DNA from: JADJOY01 sp046331705 [NCBI: bacterium]
GTDB lineage: Bacteria > JADJOY01
Direction of reading: 5' to 3'
DNA length: 64,000 bases
NCBI GenBank assembly: GCA_046331705.1
Contig: JAXLQJ010000001.1
Coordinates: 62,001 to 126,000 of the forward strand
Shown: in pieces, positions 35,501-44,700 of the stretch
How the letters are laid out: every line of letters begins with the position of its first letter
Position numbering within the stretch: the stretch's first letter is position 1
Notes under the pieces: model-generated
Seen by the model: the letters and a program-made list of their open reading frames with translations, nothing else
Database searches by the model: none
What the model was told of the DNA's origin: nothing
Position numbers and translations under genes: made by a program

Positions 35501-36046
35501 CATCCGGGGCTCGTCGATCCGGCGCGCGTCAAGGACCCCAGCTCCAAGCTCACCACGCTGATCGAGCAAGTCCGTGAGGTCATCGAGGGCGGCCACAAGG
35601 CGCTGGTGTTCTCCCAGTTCACCAGCCTGCTCGCGATCGTGCGGTCGCGCCTCGACGAGGCCGGCGTGCGCTACGAGTACCTGGATGGCCGCACCCGCGA
35701 CCGCGAGCGACACGTGCGGCATTTCCAGGACGATACCGAGTGCCAACTCTTCCTGATCAGCCTCAAGGCCGGCGGTCAGGGGCTCAACCTCACCGCTGCG
35801 GACTACGTGTTCATCCTCGATCCGTGGTGGAACCCGGCGGTGGAAGCGCAGGCGGTCGATCGCGCTCACCGCATCGGCCAGCAACGTCACGTGTTCGCGT
35901 ACCGGCTCATCGCGCGAGATACGGTGGAAGAGAAGATCGTGGCGCTGCAGGCCCGCAAGAAGACCCTCGCCGAGGCGATCATCACCGCCGATCAGAGCCT
36001 GATCCAGACGCTGACCGCCGAGGATCTGCAGCTCTTGCTGGGCTGA
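32549..36046 (+). CDS. SWIM-domain SNF2/SWI2 helicase-like ATPase
   Basis: The 1165-residue protein starts TTG at 32549 (ATG at 32567 is possible). An N-terminal SWIM zinc finger has C83-x-C85-x8-C94-x-H96 (CECPRFSDGVLCKH). About residues 690-1150 form the SNF2 ATPase: LADDMGLGKTIQ (Walker A), IIDEAQAIKN (DEAQ box near 829), ALSGTPVENHLRELW, then the second RecA lobe with KALVFSQFTSLL, LISLKAGGQGLNLT and DPWWNPAVEAQAVDRAHRIGQ. These translocases remodel protein-DNA complexes; bacterial versions act in transcription recycling or genome defence. No defence genes are adjacent, so a housekeeping or stand-alone role is likely. Confidence 0.92.
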   Translation: MARRRFMRPATRTSPLLTHRAAQAFHPLDRERGSAYARQRRVRIANHSSYGVRAHVAGSGGRTYVVDLQWATADGIDSAKAYCECPRFSDGVLCKHVWATLLHLDEHGPAPDLHGAGQIRVVRSSPGFRADDDDTTGEPIEEERPPIPEPEVERGPVRRGAWHVRREARDRERERGGRGPTTPNERVMHRRPIAGARWKVRIDQIRHALEEHNRWTKLNAADASRPREIWYVVDLASTFARGHLVVLFHQRPVKKTGELGQLKPVRLSELEADHLLDPEDRALVPLILGNVRHADQYGYGHDFVGPNARYAGAAIRPALYDLLLPRLSATGRFGWIEELGQGKTADLPRPLVWDAGDPWRFELELRREREKNEDRLVLRGRLVRGDEKVDVEAPEMLLAHGLVLFKDRVARLSSTESFEWILNLRKQGPLVVPAREGEPLVERLWQTPGTPPLDLPTDFRWRERRPAPIPRIRIHPPNEAWHGASLSAEVSFEYEGLHAPASSEVPSLVRRDQRIVIHRDLVKEGEALAKLPPLGFRSFSRGTGRVGHFELNPRRLATAVPALLDSGFRVEAEGHKIRRPGKFQMSVSTGLDWFDLSASIDFEGTKVGLPELLAAVRRGDAFVTLGDGSRGLLPEDWLVRYAGLADLGEVHGDQLRFGRSQVLLLDALLSAQGTPDVDEAFRAARQELEAFDGIKASDPPETFTGTLRQYQKEGLAWLDFLDRFGFGGCLADDMGLGKTIQILALLERRRLSGPRSERLPSLVVVPRSLVFNWVEEAQRFTPALKILDYTGAERSLDALGDFDLVITTYGTLRRDIVKLKELEFDYAIIDEAQAIKNATSQAAKACRIVRARRRLALSGTPVENHLRELWSIFEFLNPGMLGRSAALTWHSSDDNPEDGGSLALLGKSLRPFILRRTKEQVLEELPEKTEQTLFCELSTEERARYDELREHYRGTLLGQIDTVGIKRSKIQVLEALLRLRQAACHPGLVDPARVKDPSSKLTTLIEQVREVIEGGHKALVFSQFTSLLAIVRSRLDEAGVRYEYLDGRTRDRERHVRHFQDDTECQLFLISLKAGGQGLNLTAADYVFILDPWWNPAVEAQAVDRAHRIGQQRHVFAYRLIARDTVEEKIVALQARKKTLAEAIITADQSLIQTLTAEDLQLLLG

Positions 36047-36067
36047 GCCCGTCGGATCTCGGAGGAT

Positions 36068-36097
36068 CCCCGTGCGGCGGCGCGGCCCGCCGCGGGG
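36068..36097 (+). terminator. Terminator-like hairpin after the helicase gene
   Basis: An 11-bp GC-rich stem (CCCCG + CGGCGG pairing with CCGCCG + CGGGG, two-base bulge) lies about 20 bp after the helicase stop and is followed by GTGTTG. No clean T tract. Confidence 0.5.
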
Positions 36098-36186
36098 CGG
36101 GCGCGTGTTGCTGACGGCGAATTCGCGGTGACATCATGGAGACGCCTTCGCACGGCCGCTCCTCGCCCGCCCGTGGTGGTCTCGCC

Positions 36187-38085
36187 ATGTCCCTAGCTCG
36201 TCGATCTCGCCGACTGCTCCTTGGCGTCGCGCTCGTCGTTGCCGCCGCAAGCGACGCCGGCGCCTTCCCCGGCATTCGCAGGGCATTCAACAACCTCTAT
36301 CCCGCCCAGCGCGGCACGCTCTTCGACGGCACCGGCCGCAGCCAATGCGGCGTCTGCCATCGCAGCTCCTACGGCTTCGACGTGGGCGGCGAGCGCAACG
36401 CGTACGGTCACGAGATCGAGGAGCAGTTCGTCGACGACGGCGGGCCGTGCAGCAACGCGTCCTGCGCGATCCAGAACGCGGCGTCGCTGGATTCCGACGG
36501 CGACGGCGTCACCAACGGCGACGAGATCGCGGCGCTCACGTGGCCCGGGTACTCGAACGCCAACTGCCCTCCCGAGGCCAACTGGAAGTGCGAGGCCGTG
36601 GGGAACGCGAGCTCCGACGCCGACGGCGACGGCTGGACCCCCGCCGCCGGCGACTGCAACGACGACGACGCGAAGGTGCATCCCAACGCCACCGACTATT
36701 GCGGCGACGATCGGGACTCGGATTGCGACGGCGTGGACGAGGACTGCCAGGATCTCGCCGCCGCGGTGAAGGTGCCGCGCGAGTTCAAGGTGGAGCTGTT
36801 CGCGACCGGCCTCGAGCTACCGGTCTACATGGCGGTGGGACCGGATGGACGCATCTACGTGGCCGAGCACACCGGCCGCGTGCGCACGCTCGACGGCAGC
36901 CACGGGCTGCCCGCGACCGTGACCACGTTCGCCGAGGACCTCTACCAGCCCTACGGCATCGCGTTCGGGCCCAACGACGGCAAGCTCTACGTCTCGGAGA
37001 ACAACGGTCAGATCGAACGATTCACGGACTCGAACGCCGACGGTGTGGCCGACTCGCGCGAGACCTTCGTCTCGGGCATCTGCAATTTCTGCTTTCCGTT
37101 CTCGGTGCAGGGGCTCGCCTTCGACGTGAACGGCGACCTGCTGGTGGGCGCCGCCGGCGGCGACGTCTACAACAACGTCTTCCTGCGCATCACGCCGGGC
37201 GGCTCGATGAGCGTCGTGGCCACCGGCATCCGCAATCCCACGGACATCACGCGTACCCTCGACGGGCACTGGGTGGCGCCGGACAACGGACCCGAGTCGA
37301 ACGACGAGCTCAACGAGATCGTGGAGGGTTCCGACTACGGCTGGCCCACCTACTGGGGCGAGCCGCCGCCGGCCAGCGGCACCGTGGCGCCGATCCAGCT
37401 CTATCCGAAAGGCGAGGCGCCGACCGGGATCACGACGTATACCGGCAGCGCGTGGTGCGGTTACGAAGGCGACGCGTTCATCTCGTTCTTCCATTCGGAT
37501 GCGTTCGCCGATCCCAAGCTCAAGGGGAAGATCGAGCGCGTGAAGCTCGCCACGGTGAGCGGCAGCGTGCAGGTGGTGTCGACCGAGCACTTCGCGACCC
37601 GGCTCGACACGCCGATGGACGTGGCGTTCGACGCCGCGGGACGCATGTACATCGACGAGTACTGGCCGGGCCTGGTGTTCCGCGTCTCGCCGCGAGACAC
37701 CGACGGCGACGGCCAGCTCGACGTCTGTGACACGAACGACGACAACGACGCGCTCCCCGACGCCTCCGACAACTGCCCAGCCAAGTCGGGGCTGAGCCAA
37801 GTGGACCAGGACGGCGACGGGATCGGCGACGCCTGCGACAACTGCCCGTCGGTCGCCAATCCCGATCAGGCGGACCTCGACCTGACGAACTACGGCGACG
37901 CGTGCGAGCCGCGCGCCTGCGGCAGCTTCGCGGAGCTCGGGATGAGCGGCACCGCCGCGAGCGCGCCACACGTGCGTGGCGTGCGCACCGTCAACCTCGC
38001 GCTCTACGGCGCGGGACCGCTGTTCGCGATCTGGCTGGCCGGGCGCCGGCGGCGACGTTCTCGGGCGGGCGCGGGCGAGGCCTGA
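36187..38085 (+). CDS. Secreted haem-motif, calcium-repeat, quinoprotein-like beta-propeller with C-terminal membrane anchor
   Basis: The 632-residue protein starts MSLARRSRRLLLGVALVVAAASDAGA (signal peptide; an upstream ATG at 36136 is less likely). After a c-type haem motif CGVCH it has three calcium-type stretches (DSDGDGVTNGDE, DADGDGWTP, DRDSDCDGVDEDC) of the thrombospondin type-3/dockerin kind. A beta-propeller of the soluble glucose/sorbosone dehydrogenase (PQQ) family follows (VYMAVGPDGRIYVAEHTGRVRTLDG, DLYQPYGIAFGPNDGKLYVSENN, YPKGEAPTGITTYTGS). Further type-3 repeats come next, then a C-terminal membrane helix and an Arg cluster (ALYGAGPLFAIWLAGRRRRRSR), like cell-surface sorting tails. 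It is probably an exported, surface-held dehydrogenase or sugar-binding propeller; an electron-transfer role is inference. Confidence 0.83.
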   Translation: MSLARRSRRLLLGVALVVAAASDAGAFPGIRRAFNNLYPAQRGTLFDGTGRSQCGVCHRSSYGFDVGGERNAYGHEIEEQFVDDGGPCSNASCAIQNAASLDSDGDGVTNGDEIAALTWPGYSNANCPPEANWKCEAVGNASSDADGDGWTPAAGDCNDDDAKVHPNATDYCGDDRDSDCDGVDEDCQDLAAAVKVPREFKVELFATGLELPVYMAVGPDGRIYVAEHTGRVRTLDGSHGLPATVTTFAEDLYQPYGIAFGPNDGKLYVSENNGQIERFTDSNADGVADSRETFVSGICNFCFPFSVQGLAFDVNGDLLVGAAGGDVYNNVFLRITPGGSMSVVATGIRNPTDITRTLDGHWVAPDNGPESNDELNEIVEGSDYGWPTYWGEPPPASGTVAPIQLYPKGEAPTGITTYTGSAWCGYEGDAFISFFHSDAFADPKLKGKIERVKLATVSGSVQVVSTEHFATRLDTPMDVAFDAAGRMYIDEYWPGLVFRVSPRDTDGDGQLDVCDTNDDNDALPDASDNCPAKSGLSQVDQDGDGIGDACDNCPSVANPDQADLDLTNYGDACEPRACGSFAELGMSGTAASAPHVRGVRTVNLALYGAGPLFAIWLAGRRRRRSRAGAGEA

Positions 38086-38130
38086 ATCCCGCCGCGCCCA
38101 ATCGGCCCGCGCGCGCTCGCCCTGCCGTGC

Positions 38131-38982
38131 TCAGCGGACGGGTTTCCCCTTCCGCATGTTCCGGCCGTAGAAGATCTCGTCCATCTCGTGCTGGAGTCGC
38201 TCGCGAACCTGTGCCGCGTCGCGTGGCGAGAGCTCCTCGGACCCCATGCCGAAGAGGTAGTTGTCCAAGCGAAAGTCCTTCACCCGCATCTTCGTGTGGA
38301 AGATGTTCTCTTGGTAGACGTTCACGTCGACCCGGTCGTAGCGGTCGCGGACGTCCTCCGTCAGGAAGTTCTGGATGCTGGTGAGGTCGTGATCCAGGAA
38401 GAACTTGGTGCCGCGGATGTCGCGAGTGAAGCCGCGAATCCGGTAGTCCAGGATCACGATGTCCGAGTCGAACGAGTGAATCAGGAAGTTGAGCGCCTTG
38501 AGCGGTGAGACCCGCCCACAGGTCGAGACGTCGATGTCCGCGCGAAACGTGCTGATGCCGTTGTCCGGGTGCGACTCCGGGTACGTGTGCACGGTGATGT
38601 GAGACTTGTCGAGGTGCGCGACGACGGACTCGGACACCGGCGGCGGGCGTAACGGCGCGCGAAGCGGGCCCGGGGTCTCCTCGCCGAACGACTCGCTCGC
38701 GATGACGTCGACGCCGGTCGGCTCCTCCGAGATCAGCATCGTGACCGACGCGCCCTGCGGATCGTAGTCCTGGTGCGCGATGTTCAGGATGCTCGCACCG
38801 ATGATGTGCGCCACCTCGCTCAGGATCTCGGTCAGACGCCGCGCGTCGTAGGTCTCGTCGATGTAGGCGATGTACTCGCGCTGCTGGTTCTCGTTGGTCG
38901 CGTAGTTGATGTCGTAGATGTTGAAGCTCAAGGTCTTGGTGAGGTTGTTGAACCCCTGCAGCTTGAGCTTGCGGTGCGACAT
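38131..38982 (-). CDS. speD: S-adenosylmethionine decarboxylase proenzyme (E. coli type)
   Basis: The pyruvoyl enzyme decarboxylates S-adenosylmethionine to supply aminopropyl groups for spermidine. The 283-residue protein follows the E. coli SpeD pattern: [39 protein letters not shown], the self-cleavage site LDKSH (Ser127, which becomes the pyruvoyl group; Ser112 in E. coli), [43 protein letters not shown] and EIFYGRNM. About 16 extra residues ([16 protein letters not shown]) lie ahead of the cleavage site. The ATG has GGAGGTGT eight bases upstream. It is monocistronic as far as seen, with no speE adjacent. Confidence 0.95.
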   Translation of the reverse strand: MSHRKLKLQGFNNLTKTLSFNIYDINYATNENQQREYIAYIDETYDARRLTEILSEVAHIIGASILNIAHQDYDPQGASVTMLISEEPTGVDVIASESFGEETPGPLRAPLRPPPVSESVVAHLDKSHITVHTYPESHPDNGISTFRADIDVSTCGRVSPLKALNFLIHSFDSDIVILDYRIRGFTRDIRGTKFFLDHDLTSIQNFLTEDVRDRYDRVDVNVYQENIFHTKMRVKDFRLDNYLFGMGSEELSPRDAAQVRERLQHEMDEIFYGRNMRKGKPVR

Positions 38983-39126
38983 CTTCCGACACCTCCTCGA
39001 ACCGGGAACGGCCCTTCGTCCACGCGCTCCCCACGACCGAACCGCGCGCGGGCGCAGCATAGTCCGCGCCCTTGCCCCCCACCAGATCCGCCGGCAGGAA
39101 CCGAAGGGGCGCCGAGCCGAAAAGGC

Positions 39127-39162
39127 GCGCGCCGCGGCTCCGTGCGAAGCCGCGGCGCGCGA
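39127..39162 (-). terminator. Perfect 14-bp terminator hairpin (downstream of the outer-membrane gene)
   Basis: CGCGCGCCGCGGCT pairs with AGCCGCGGCGCGCG at an 8-base loop with no mismatch, and on the minus strand the stem is followed by CCTTTT, the arrangement of an intrinsic terminator. It lies below the minus-strand outer-membrane protein gene and above speD. Confidence 0.8.
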
Positions 39163-39172
39163 GACGAACGAA

Positions 39173-39210
39173 GCGCTGCCGCGCGACCCCTCCGCCGCGC
39201 GGCAGCGCTA
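39173..39210 (-). terminator. Second perfect 14-bp hairpin in tandem
   Basis: AGCGCTGCCGCGCG pairs with CGCGCGGCAGCGCT without mismatch at a 10-base loop, 15 bp after the stop codon of the outer-membrane gene. With the adjacent hairpin it forms a tandem pair that probably stops or protects the transcript 3' end. Confidence 0.7.
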
Positions 39211-39224
39211 CCCGAGGAGGAGAG

Positions 39225-39926
39225 TCAGAAGTTGACCGCGACGTACCCGCCAGCGCTCAAGTAGCTGGTGTCGGTGTCGGTCTCGTGGAGGCTCTTCGTG
39301 TAGCGGACGTCCAAGCCGGCCGAGAGCGGCTTCGAGAACTTGATGTCGACGCCGGCGGCGAACGTCAGACCGAGATCGAGGTACGTGGTGTCCGGCGACG
39401 GCGGCGAAGGCACCAGGAACGCCAAGCCGATCGGAATCACGAACGGCTGCACGACGCCCGAGGAGTTGAGCTTCACCTTCGGCGCCACCGCGACCTCGAG
39501 CTGGCTCACGCTGACCACGCTCTGGGCGGGAACGGTGGGTTCACCGGTGATGTTGTCGATGATCGTGCCGGTGGTCTGCTGCACGTACTTGTCGGAGAAC
39601 TTCGAATACTCGACGAAGATCTCGCCGACCACGGTGGCGTCGCCGGGCATCCACGACATGTCCTCGCCGGCCCACAGCGACAGGTCGAGCGCCGCCGCGA
39701 TTCCCAGCCCACCGGTGCCGTCGTTCTTCGTGCCGTTCAGCCCGAGCGTGTCGGTGAACGCTTCACCGCCACGGTCGTCCGAGAGCGCGGAATAGGCCGC
39801 CCGGAAGATCACTTCGCCACGGCCCGAGCCCTCGGCACGAGCTTGGCTCAACGCACCCGCCACCAACGTCAGCACGATCGCCGCGCACGCGGCGAGGCCG
39901 AGAGTCTTCCATCCCCGAGACCTCAT
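39225..39926 (-). CDS. Probable outer-membrane beta-barrel protein
   Basis: The 233-residue protein starts MRSRGWKTLGLAACAAIVLTLVAGALSQARAEG, a Sec signal ending ARA|EG, with GGGAGG upstream of its ATG. It continues with amphipathic beta strands (GLGIAAALDLSLWAGEDMSW, TTYLDLGLTFAAGVDIKF, LSAGLDVRYTKSL) and ends YVAVNF, an aromatic C-terminus usual for outer-membrane barrels. No named family was recognised. It stands alone, with a tandem terminator after it. The upstream intergenic region is long, so its expression may be separately controlled. Confidence 0.78.
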   Translation of the reverse strand: MRSRGWKTLGLAACAAIVLTLVAGALSQARAEGSGRGEVIFRAAYSALSDDRGGEAFTDTLGLNGTKNDGTGGLGIAAALDLSLWAGEDMSWMPGDATVVGEIFVEYSKFSDKYVQQTTGTIIDNITGEPTVPAQSVVSVSQLEVAVAPKVKLNSSGVVQPFVIPIGLAFLVPSPPSPDTTYLDLGLTFAAGVDIKFSKPLSAGLDVRYTKSLHETDTDTSYLSAGGYVAVNF

Positions 39927-40486
39927 GTTTCCCTCCCTTTCCCTTTCCATCGTTGAGGCGCGGCACCAGCGCCGCGATAGGTTTCCAACTGCTCGGGAAC
40001 CGGTGGTGAGCGCGGACATCGCGCCGACGGCGCCACGACGCCGTTCGGGCAAGCGCGAACTTTCACGCCGGAAGCGCGGCAGGGTTCACGCCCCGTGCCG
40101 TCGCGCGCGTTGTGTCGATAAGTCACACAAAAACGGGACGAATTCGGTCGTGAACCGCTTTTCGAGCGAGGGCCGGGCTGCGCGACACCGACGCGAACGC
40201 GGATCCGCCCGTTTCGGCGCTGGCTAGCCCGACTCGATCGCCGCCCCACGTTCCACTTCGGTCACGCACGCCTGCGAACGAAAGTGCCCTCGGTAACCGG
40301 CTGGAAACTCGGCGATTCGATGGAGCTCGAATGACGACCCAGACTGTGACGGTTCGAGTGGCAACCGATCGAGAAGCGTGGCGCGATTCGTCGCCCATCG
40401 CCCCGTCGGACCCCGTTGGGGCCAAGCGCGAGCGCCATCGCTCTCGAGCGCGCGGACCGCTGCGCGCGGCAGTCCGAGCACGACGC
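39927..40486. other. Long intergenic region, probable promoter and leader of the outer-membrane gene
   Basis: About 560 bp without a convincing gene. Short open frames on both strands have shadow-type composition. The segment near 40115-40160 (GTCACACAAAAACGGGACG on the plus strand) is markedly less GC-rich than its surroundings and is a likely promoter zone reading leftward into the outer-membrane gene, leaving a leader of roughly 200 nt. No known RNA motif was recognised. Confidence 0.4.
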
Positions 40487-40520
40487 CCCTCGAGCCCGCC
40501 GCGCGCGGCGGGCTCGAGGG
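40487..40520 (-). terminator. Perfect 15-bp hairpin after the receiver-kinase gene
   Basis: CCCTCGAGCCCGCCG pairs with CGGCGGGCTCGAGGG around a CGCG loop, about 17 bp after the stop of the receiver-kinase gene at 40537-41715. No T tract follows, but position and strength make it a probable terminator. Confidence 0.6.
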
Positions 40521-40536
40521 AGGCGCTCGGTCTGGC

Positions 40537-41715
40537 TCAGCGCGGCGCGGTGTCCGCGGCGCGCACGATCGGAAACAGCGCGCTCACCTCGGAGCCGACT
40601 CCGACGCTGCTCGCGACCGCCACCGCGCCGCCGCCGGCGCGCACCGCCGCGAGCACGCCGGCGAGCCCCAGCCCGCGCCCCAGCTGCTTGGTGGAGAAGA
40701 ACGGGTCGAAGAGCTTGGCGAAATTCGACTCCGGGATGCCGCATCCGGTGTCACGCACGGTGAGCACCGCGTACTCGTCCGAGCGGGGTCGCCATTCCTC
40801 GGGAAACGTGGCCCAACCCTCGACCTGCTCGCGGCTCGCCAGCTCGATGCGAACACTCACCTCGCCCGTCGAATCGCCGAGCGCCTCGCCGGCGTTGGTG
40901 ACGAGCTGCACGATGGCTTGACGCAGCAAGCCTCCGTGCGCGAGCACGCGCAGCGTCACGTCCGGGATGGCGGTGACGAGCTTCGTCTCGGGCGGCAGCA
41001 CCACGGGGAGGAGCGGGAGCGCCTCGCGACACGCCTGAACCATGTCCACCACGTCGTCGGTGCTCTTCATCGACTCGACGTAGCGCCGGAGCGCGCGGCT
41101 CTGCTCGGCCGCGCGCTCGGCGGCGGCGATCGCACCGGCGAGACACGAGGCGAGGGTCGCCGGATCGTCGGATCGCATGCTCGCGAGCTCCAGGTTGAGC
41201 AGGATCCCCGTGAAGGCGTTGTTGAACACGTGGGCGATCGCGCCGGCCATCCGCGCCAAGCTCTCGCTCTTCTGCGCATGGGCCAGGCGCAGCTCGCTGG
41301 CGTTTTGATCGGCGATGCGGCGACGTCGTTCCTGCTCGGCGCGGTGCTTGTAGAGCGCCAACTGCACCGTCGCGTGCAGCTCGCGCTCCTCGAACGGCTT
41401 CACCAGGTAGCCCGCGGGCTCGACCCGTTGCGCGCGCTCGATCAGCTCCGGATCCGAGTACGCCGTCACGAACACGACCGGCACCTCGAGCCCGGCGCCG
41501 CGCAGCTCCGCCGCCACGTCGATCCCCGACATCGGCCCGGCCAGATTGATGTCCAGCAGGGCGATGTCCGGTTTCGTCTCGCGGATCCCGCGCGCCGCCG
41601 CCTCCCCTTCCGCCGCCACCCCCGTCACCGTGTAGCCGAGCGTGGTGAGGCGATCCTCGAGCTCCATCGCCACCAGCGCCTCGTCCTCGGCCAGGTACAC
41701 GCGCCCAGCGATCAT
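40537..41715 (-). CDS. Receiver domain-histidine kinase fusion
   Basis: The 392-residue cytoplasmic protein starts at an ATG with GGGAGGA eight bases upstream. It has a receiver (RVYLAEDEALVAME, Asp55 in IALLDINLAG, Lys in YLVKPFEERE), a helical linker with an atypical phospho-acceptor box AIAHVFNN (His162, where FNN resembles the HDFNN-type kinases), and an HATPase domain (IVQLVTNAGEALGD, VRDTGCGIPESNF, GRGLGLAGVLAAVRAGGG). It lies 52 bp after the multi-PAS kinase gene and is probably its co-transcribed partner; phosphotransfer into the N-terminal receiver would then control a second kinase activity. Confidence 0.88.
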   Translation of the reverse strand: MIAGRVYLAEDEALVAMELEDRLTTLGYTVTGVAAEGEAAARGIRETKPDIALLDINLAGPMSGIDVAAELRGAGLEVPVVFVTAYSDPELIERAQRVEPAGYLVKPFEERELHATVQLALYKHRAEQERRRRIADQNASELRLAHAQKSESLARMAGAIAHVFNNAFTGILLNLELASMRSDDPATLASCLAGAIAAAERAAEQSRALRRYVESMKSTDDVVDMVQACREALPLLPVVLPPETKLVTAIPDVTLRVLAHGGLLRQAIVQLVTNAGEALGDSTGEVSVRIELASREQVEGWATFPEEWRPRSDEYAVLTVRDTGCGIPESNFAKLFDPFFSTKQLGRGLGLAGVLAAVRAGGGAVAVASSVGVGSEVSALFPIVRAADTAPR

Positions 41716-41767
41716 GGTTCGTTCCTCCCGGCATCGCCGAGCGCTGCGCTCGGGGGGGCCGAAGCGC

Positions 41768-44700
41768 TCACGGCTGCGCACCCGGCGCGATCGGACTGGT
41801 GAACGTGACCGCCGTGCCGACCTCGCGCGCGATCGAGATCGTGCCGTTCACCTGACGCGCCAAGCCGCGGACGAGCTGCCAGCCGAACGAGCCGGCGCTG
41901 GTGGCCTCGAAGTCGGCGGGCAGGCCGACGCCGTCGTCCGCCACGGTGATCTGGATGCTGTCGTCGACTCGCCGCACGCGAACCTCCGCGAGCCCTCCGC
42001 GTCCGCGGGGGAACGCGTACTTGAAGACGTTGGTCAGCAGCTCGCAGATCACCATGCCGCAAGGCAACGCCTGATCGATGGACAAGCGCAAGGGCTCGAG
42101 CATCACGCGCACCTCGATGCCGCGCTGGGCCGCGGCGTGGGAGGTCAGCAGCTCGTGAACCAGCGAGCGCGCGTAGTCGGCGAAGTCGAGGCGCGACAGA
42201 TCGTCCGCTCGATAGAGCTGCTGGTGGACCAAGATCATCGAGCGGAGCCGATCGCGGCCTTCGTTCAGAACCGCCAAGTCGCGCGGATCGTGGACCTTCT
42301 TGGCCTGGAAGTGCAGGACGCTGGAGATGATCTGCAGGTTGTTCTTCACCCGGTGGTGGATCTCGCGCAGCAGGATCTCCTTCTCGCGCACCGAACGCCG
42401 CAACAACTCCTCCATCGCCACCCGATCGCTCACTTCCTGTACCGTGCCGCGCGAACGCAATGCCGTACCGTCGGAGGAGTACTCGGTCTCGCAGTGCTCG
42501 TCGACGATGCGCAGACGGCCGTCGGGCAGGAGCAACCGGTGAGTGATGAGGTAGGGGCTTCGGGTCGCCAGCGAGTCTCGATAGGCGTCGTCGACGCGTT
42601 CGCGATCGTCCGGATGCACCCTCGCCAGGAACGCTTCGTACGAGGCCGTGAACTCGCGGCGATCCAGACCGAACAACCGGTACGTCTCGTCCGACCACCA
42701 CAGCTCGCCGCGCGCGATGTCGAGCTCCCAGCTGCCCATGCGGGCCATCTTCTGAGCGAGGCGCAATCGCATCTCGCTGCGTCTGAGCTCTTCCTGGGCG
42801 CGCTTGCGCGCGGTGATGTCGCGCACGATCGCCCACATGCCAGACGGCACGCCATCCGCGTCACGTAGCAGGAAGGTGCGCAGCTCGATCGGAAAGACCG
42901 TGCCGTCCTTGCGCCGGTACTCCTTCTCGTACACGTCCGAATGGCCGATCGGCACGACCTGATCCTCGACGATGCTTCGTTCGAAGCCGTGCCATTCCGC
43001 CGGAGTCAGATCGACGTAGGTGAGCCGGGCGAGCTCGCCCGCCGTATAGCCCAACATCTCCCGATACGCCCGGTTGCTGTCGACGATGACGCCGCGCATG
43101 TCGGTTGCGACGAATGCGTCCATCATGCTGTCGTGAAGGCGGCGATAGCGCGACTCGTGCTCGAGCGCAGCGCGCTCGGCGCGGCTGTGCGCCTCGGCCG
43201 AGGCGATGCGATCGAGGGTCGCAGCGACGTGCGCGGCGACGGCGGCCAGGTACTCGCGCCGCGCCGTCGTGGGTTCGAGTAGGCGCTGCCCATCGGACGT
43301 CCGAAGCCCGATGATCCCGAGCCTGCGGCTCGCGAGGCTCACGGGCACACAGACCCAAGGACCGCCGTCTGGATCGTGGGGCGCGCCATCCGGCGCCTGG
43401 AACACGATGGGTGGAACGCGTGACACCGAGATCTCGGTGCAGGCGAGGAGCCCACGCAGCTCGGATCCAGCATCCCCGCCGAGGTCGATCTCCCGCGGCG
43501 CGCAGCTCGACTCGCCGTCGATCCGGCGAGCGGGATCGATCCACAGCACCCGATCCTCGCCATCGCGCTTCACGACCAGCCACGTGCGGCTGTAGCCGAG
43601 CTCGAGCGCGAGCGCCTCCTCGATGGCCGGAACCACGTCCGAATAGCCGCGTGCCTGCTCCAGGCGCCGCGACATGCTCAGCAAGGCCTGATTGCGCCGA
43701 ACGGCTTCGTGAAGGGCGGCGCTGGCCTGCACACGCTCCGTGACATCGACCCCGAAGCCCGCCACGTAGGCGATCTCGCCGCGCTCGTCGCGGACCGGGC
43801 CAAACGTGAAATCCACCATCACGAGCGCACCGTCGCGCACCTGCGCGGTGGCCTCGAAGCGAACGGCCTCGCCACGCGCGGCCTTCTCCATCTCCGCTCG
43901 CACCCGCGTCCCGACGTGGGCGTCGTGGCCGAACCAATACGTTTCCCAGAGCCGCTTTCCCATCACGTCCGCGAGCTGCAATCCCGCGAGCTCGAGCGGA
44001 GCCCGGTTGGCGTAGATGCAGGTGCCGTCCAGCTCGAACACGCCCAGGTAGCCGAAGAGCGAGTCCAGCACCTGCTGATTGCGGCTTTCGGTCGCGCGCA
44101 GGCGTTGCTCGGCGGCCAGCCGCTCGGTGACGTCGACGCCCACCGCCACCAGGCTCACGAACCCGCCGTCGGCGTCCTTGAGCGCCTCGTCGTGCCACTC
44201 GATCTGCCGCTCTTCGCCGGCGCGCGTCACGATCGCGTTGACGTTGCCGCGCGTCGGGATACCGCTGATCGCTCGTCGGAAGAGCTCGCGGATCCGGCCT
44301 CGATCGCGCTCGGGAAGGAACGTGAGCCATTCCTTGCCGCGCACCTCGTCGAGGCGGTAGCCGGTGAGACGCTCGAAGGCCGGGTTCACGTGCTCGACGA
44401 GGCCATCGTTCGTGAGCACGACCACCAGCGCCGGCGCGACGCCCAGCAAGCGGCGCGCGAACTCCCGCTCACGCTCGAGCGCCGCGGCGGTCTCACGGAC
44501 CTCGGAGACGTCGAGCAGAGCTCCCATGATGGCGATCGGCGTGCCGGAGGGCGCGCGCACGAGGAACCCCGAGACGCGCGCCGGGAAGCGCCGCCCCCGC
44601 ACGCCGCGCACGTCGACCTCCGCGTCGAATCCGCCCGTGCTCGCGATCGCCGCGAGCACCTGGTCACCCTGCTCGCGTGACGCAGCGAAATCGGCCGCGT

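Noticed and set aside
36136-36186. Earlier ATG of the propeller gene
   Set aside because: Adds a non-signal Pro/Ser-rich stretch; the ATG at 36187 gives a normal signal peptide.
40123-40481. Short minus-strand frames in the outer-membrane gene's upstream region
   Set aside because: Low-complexity composition and no ribosome-binding site; treated as intergenic.
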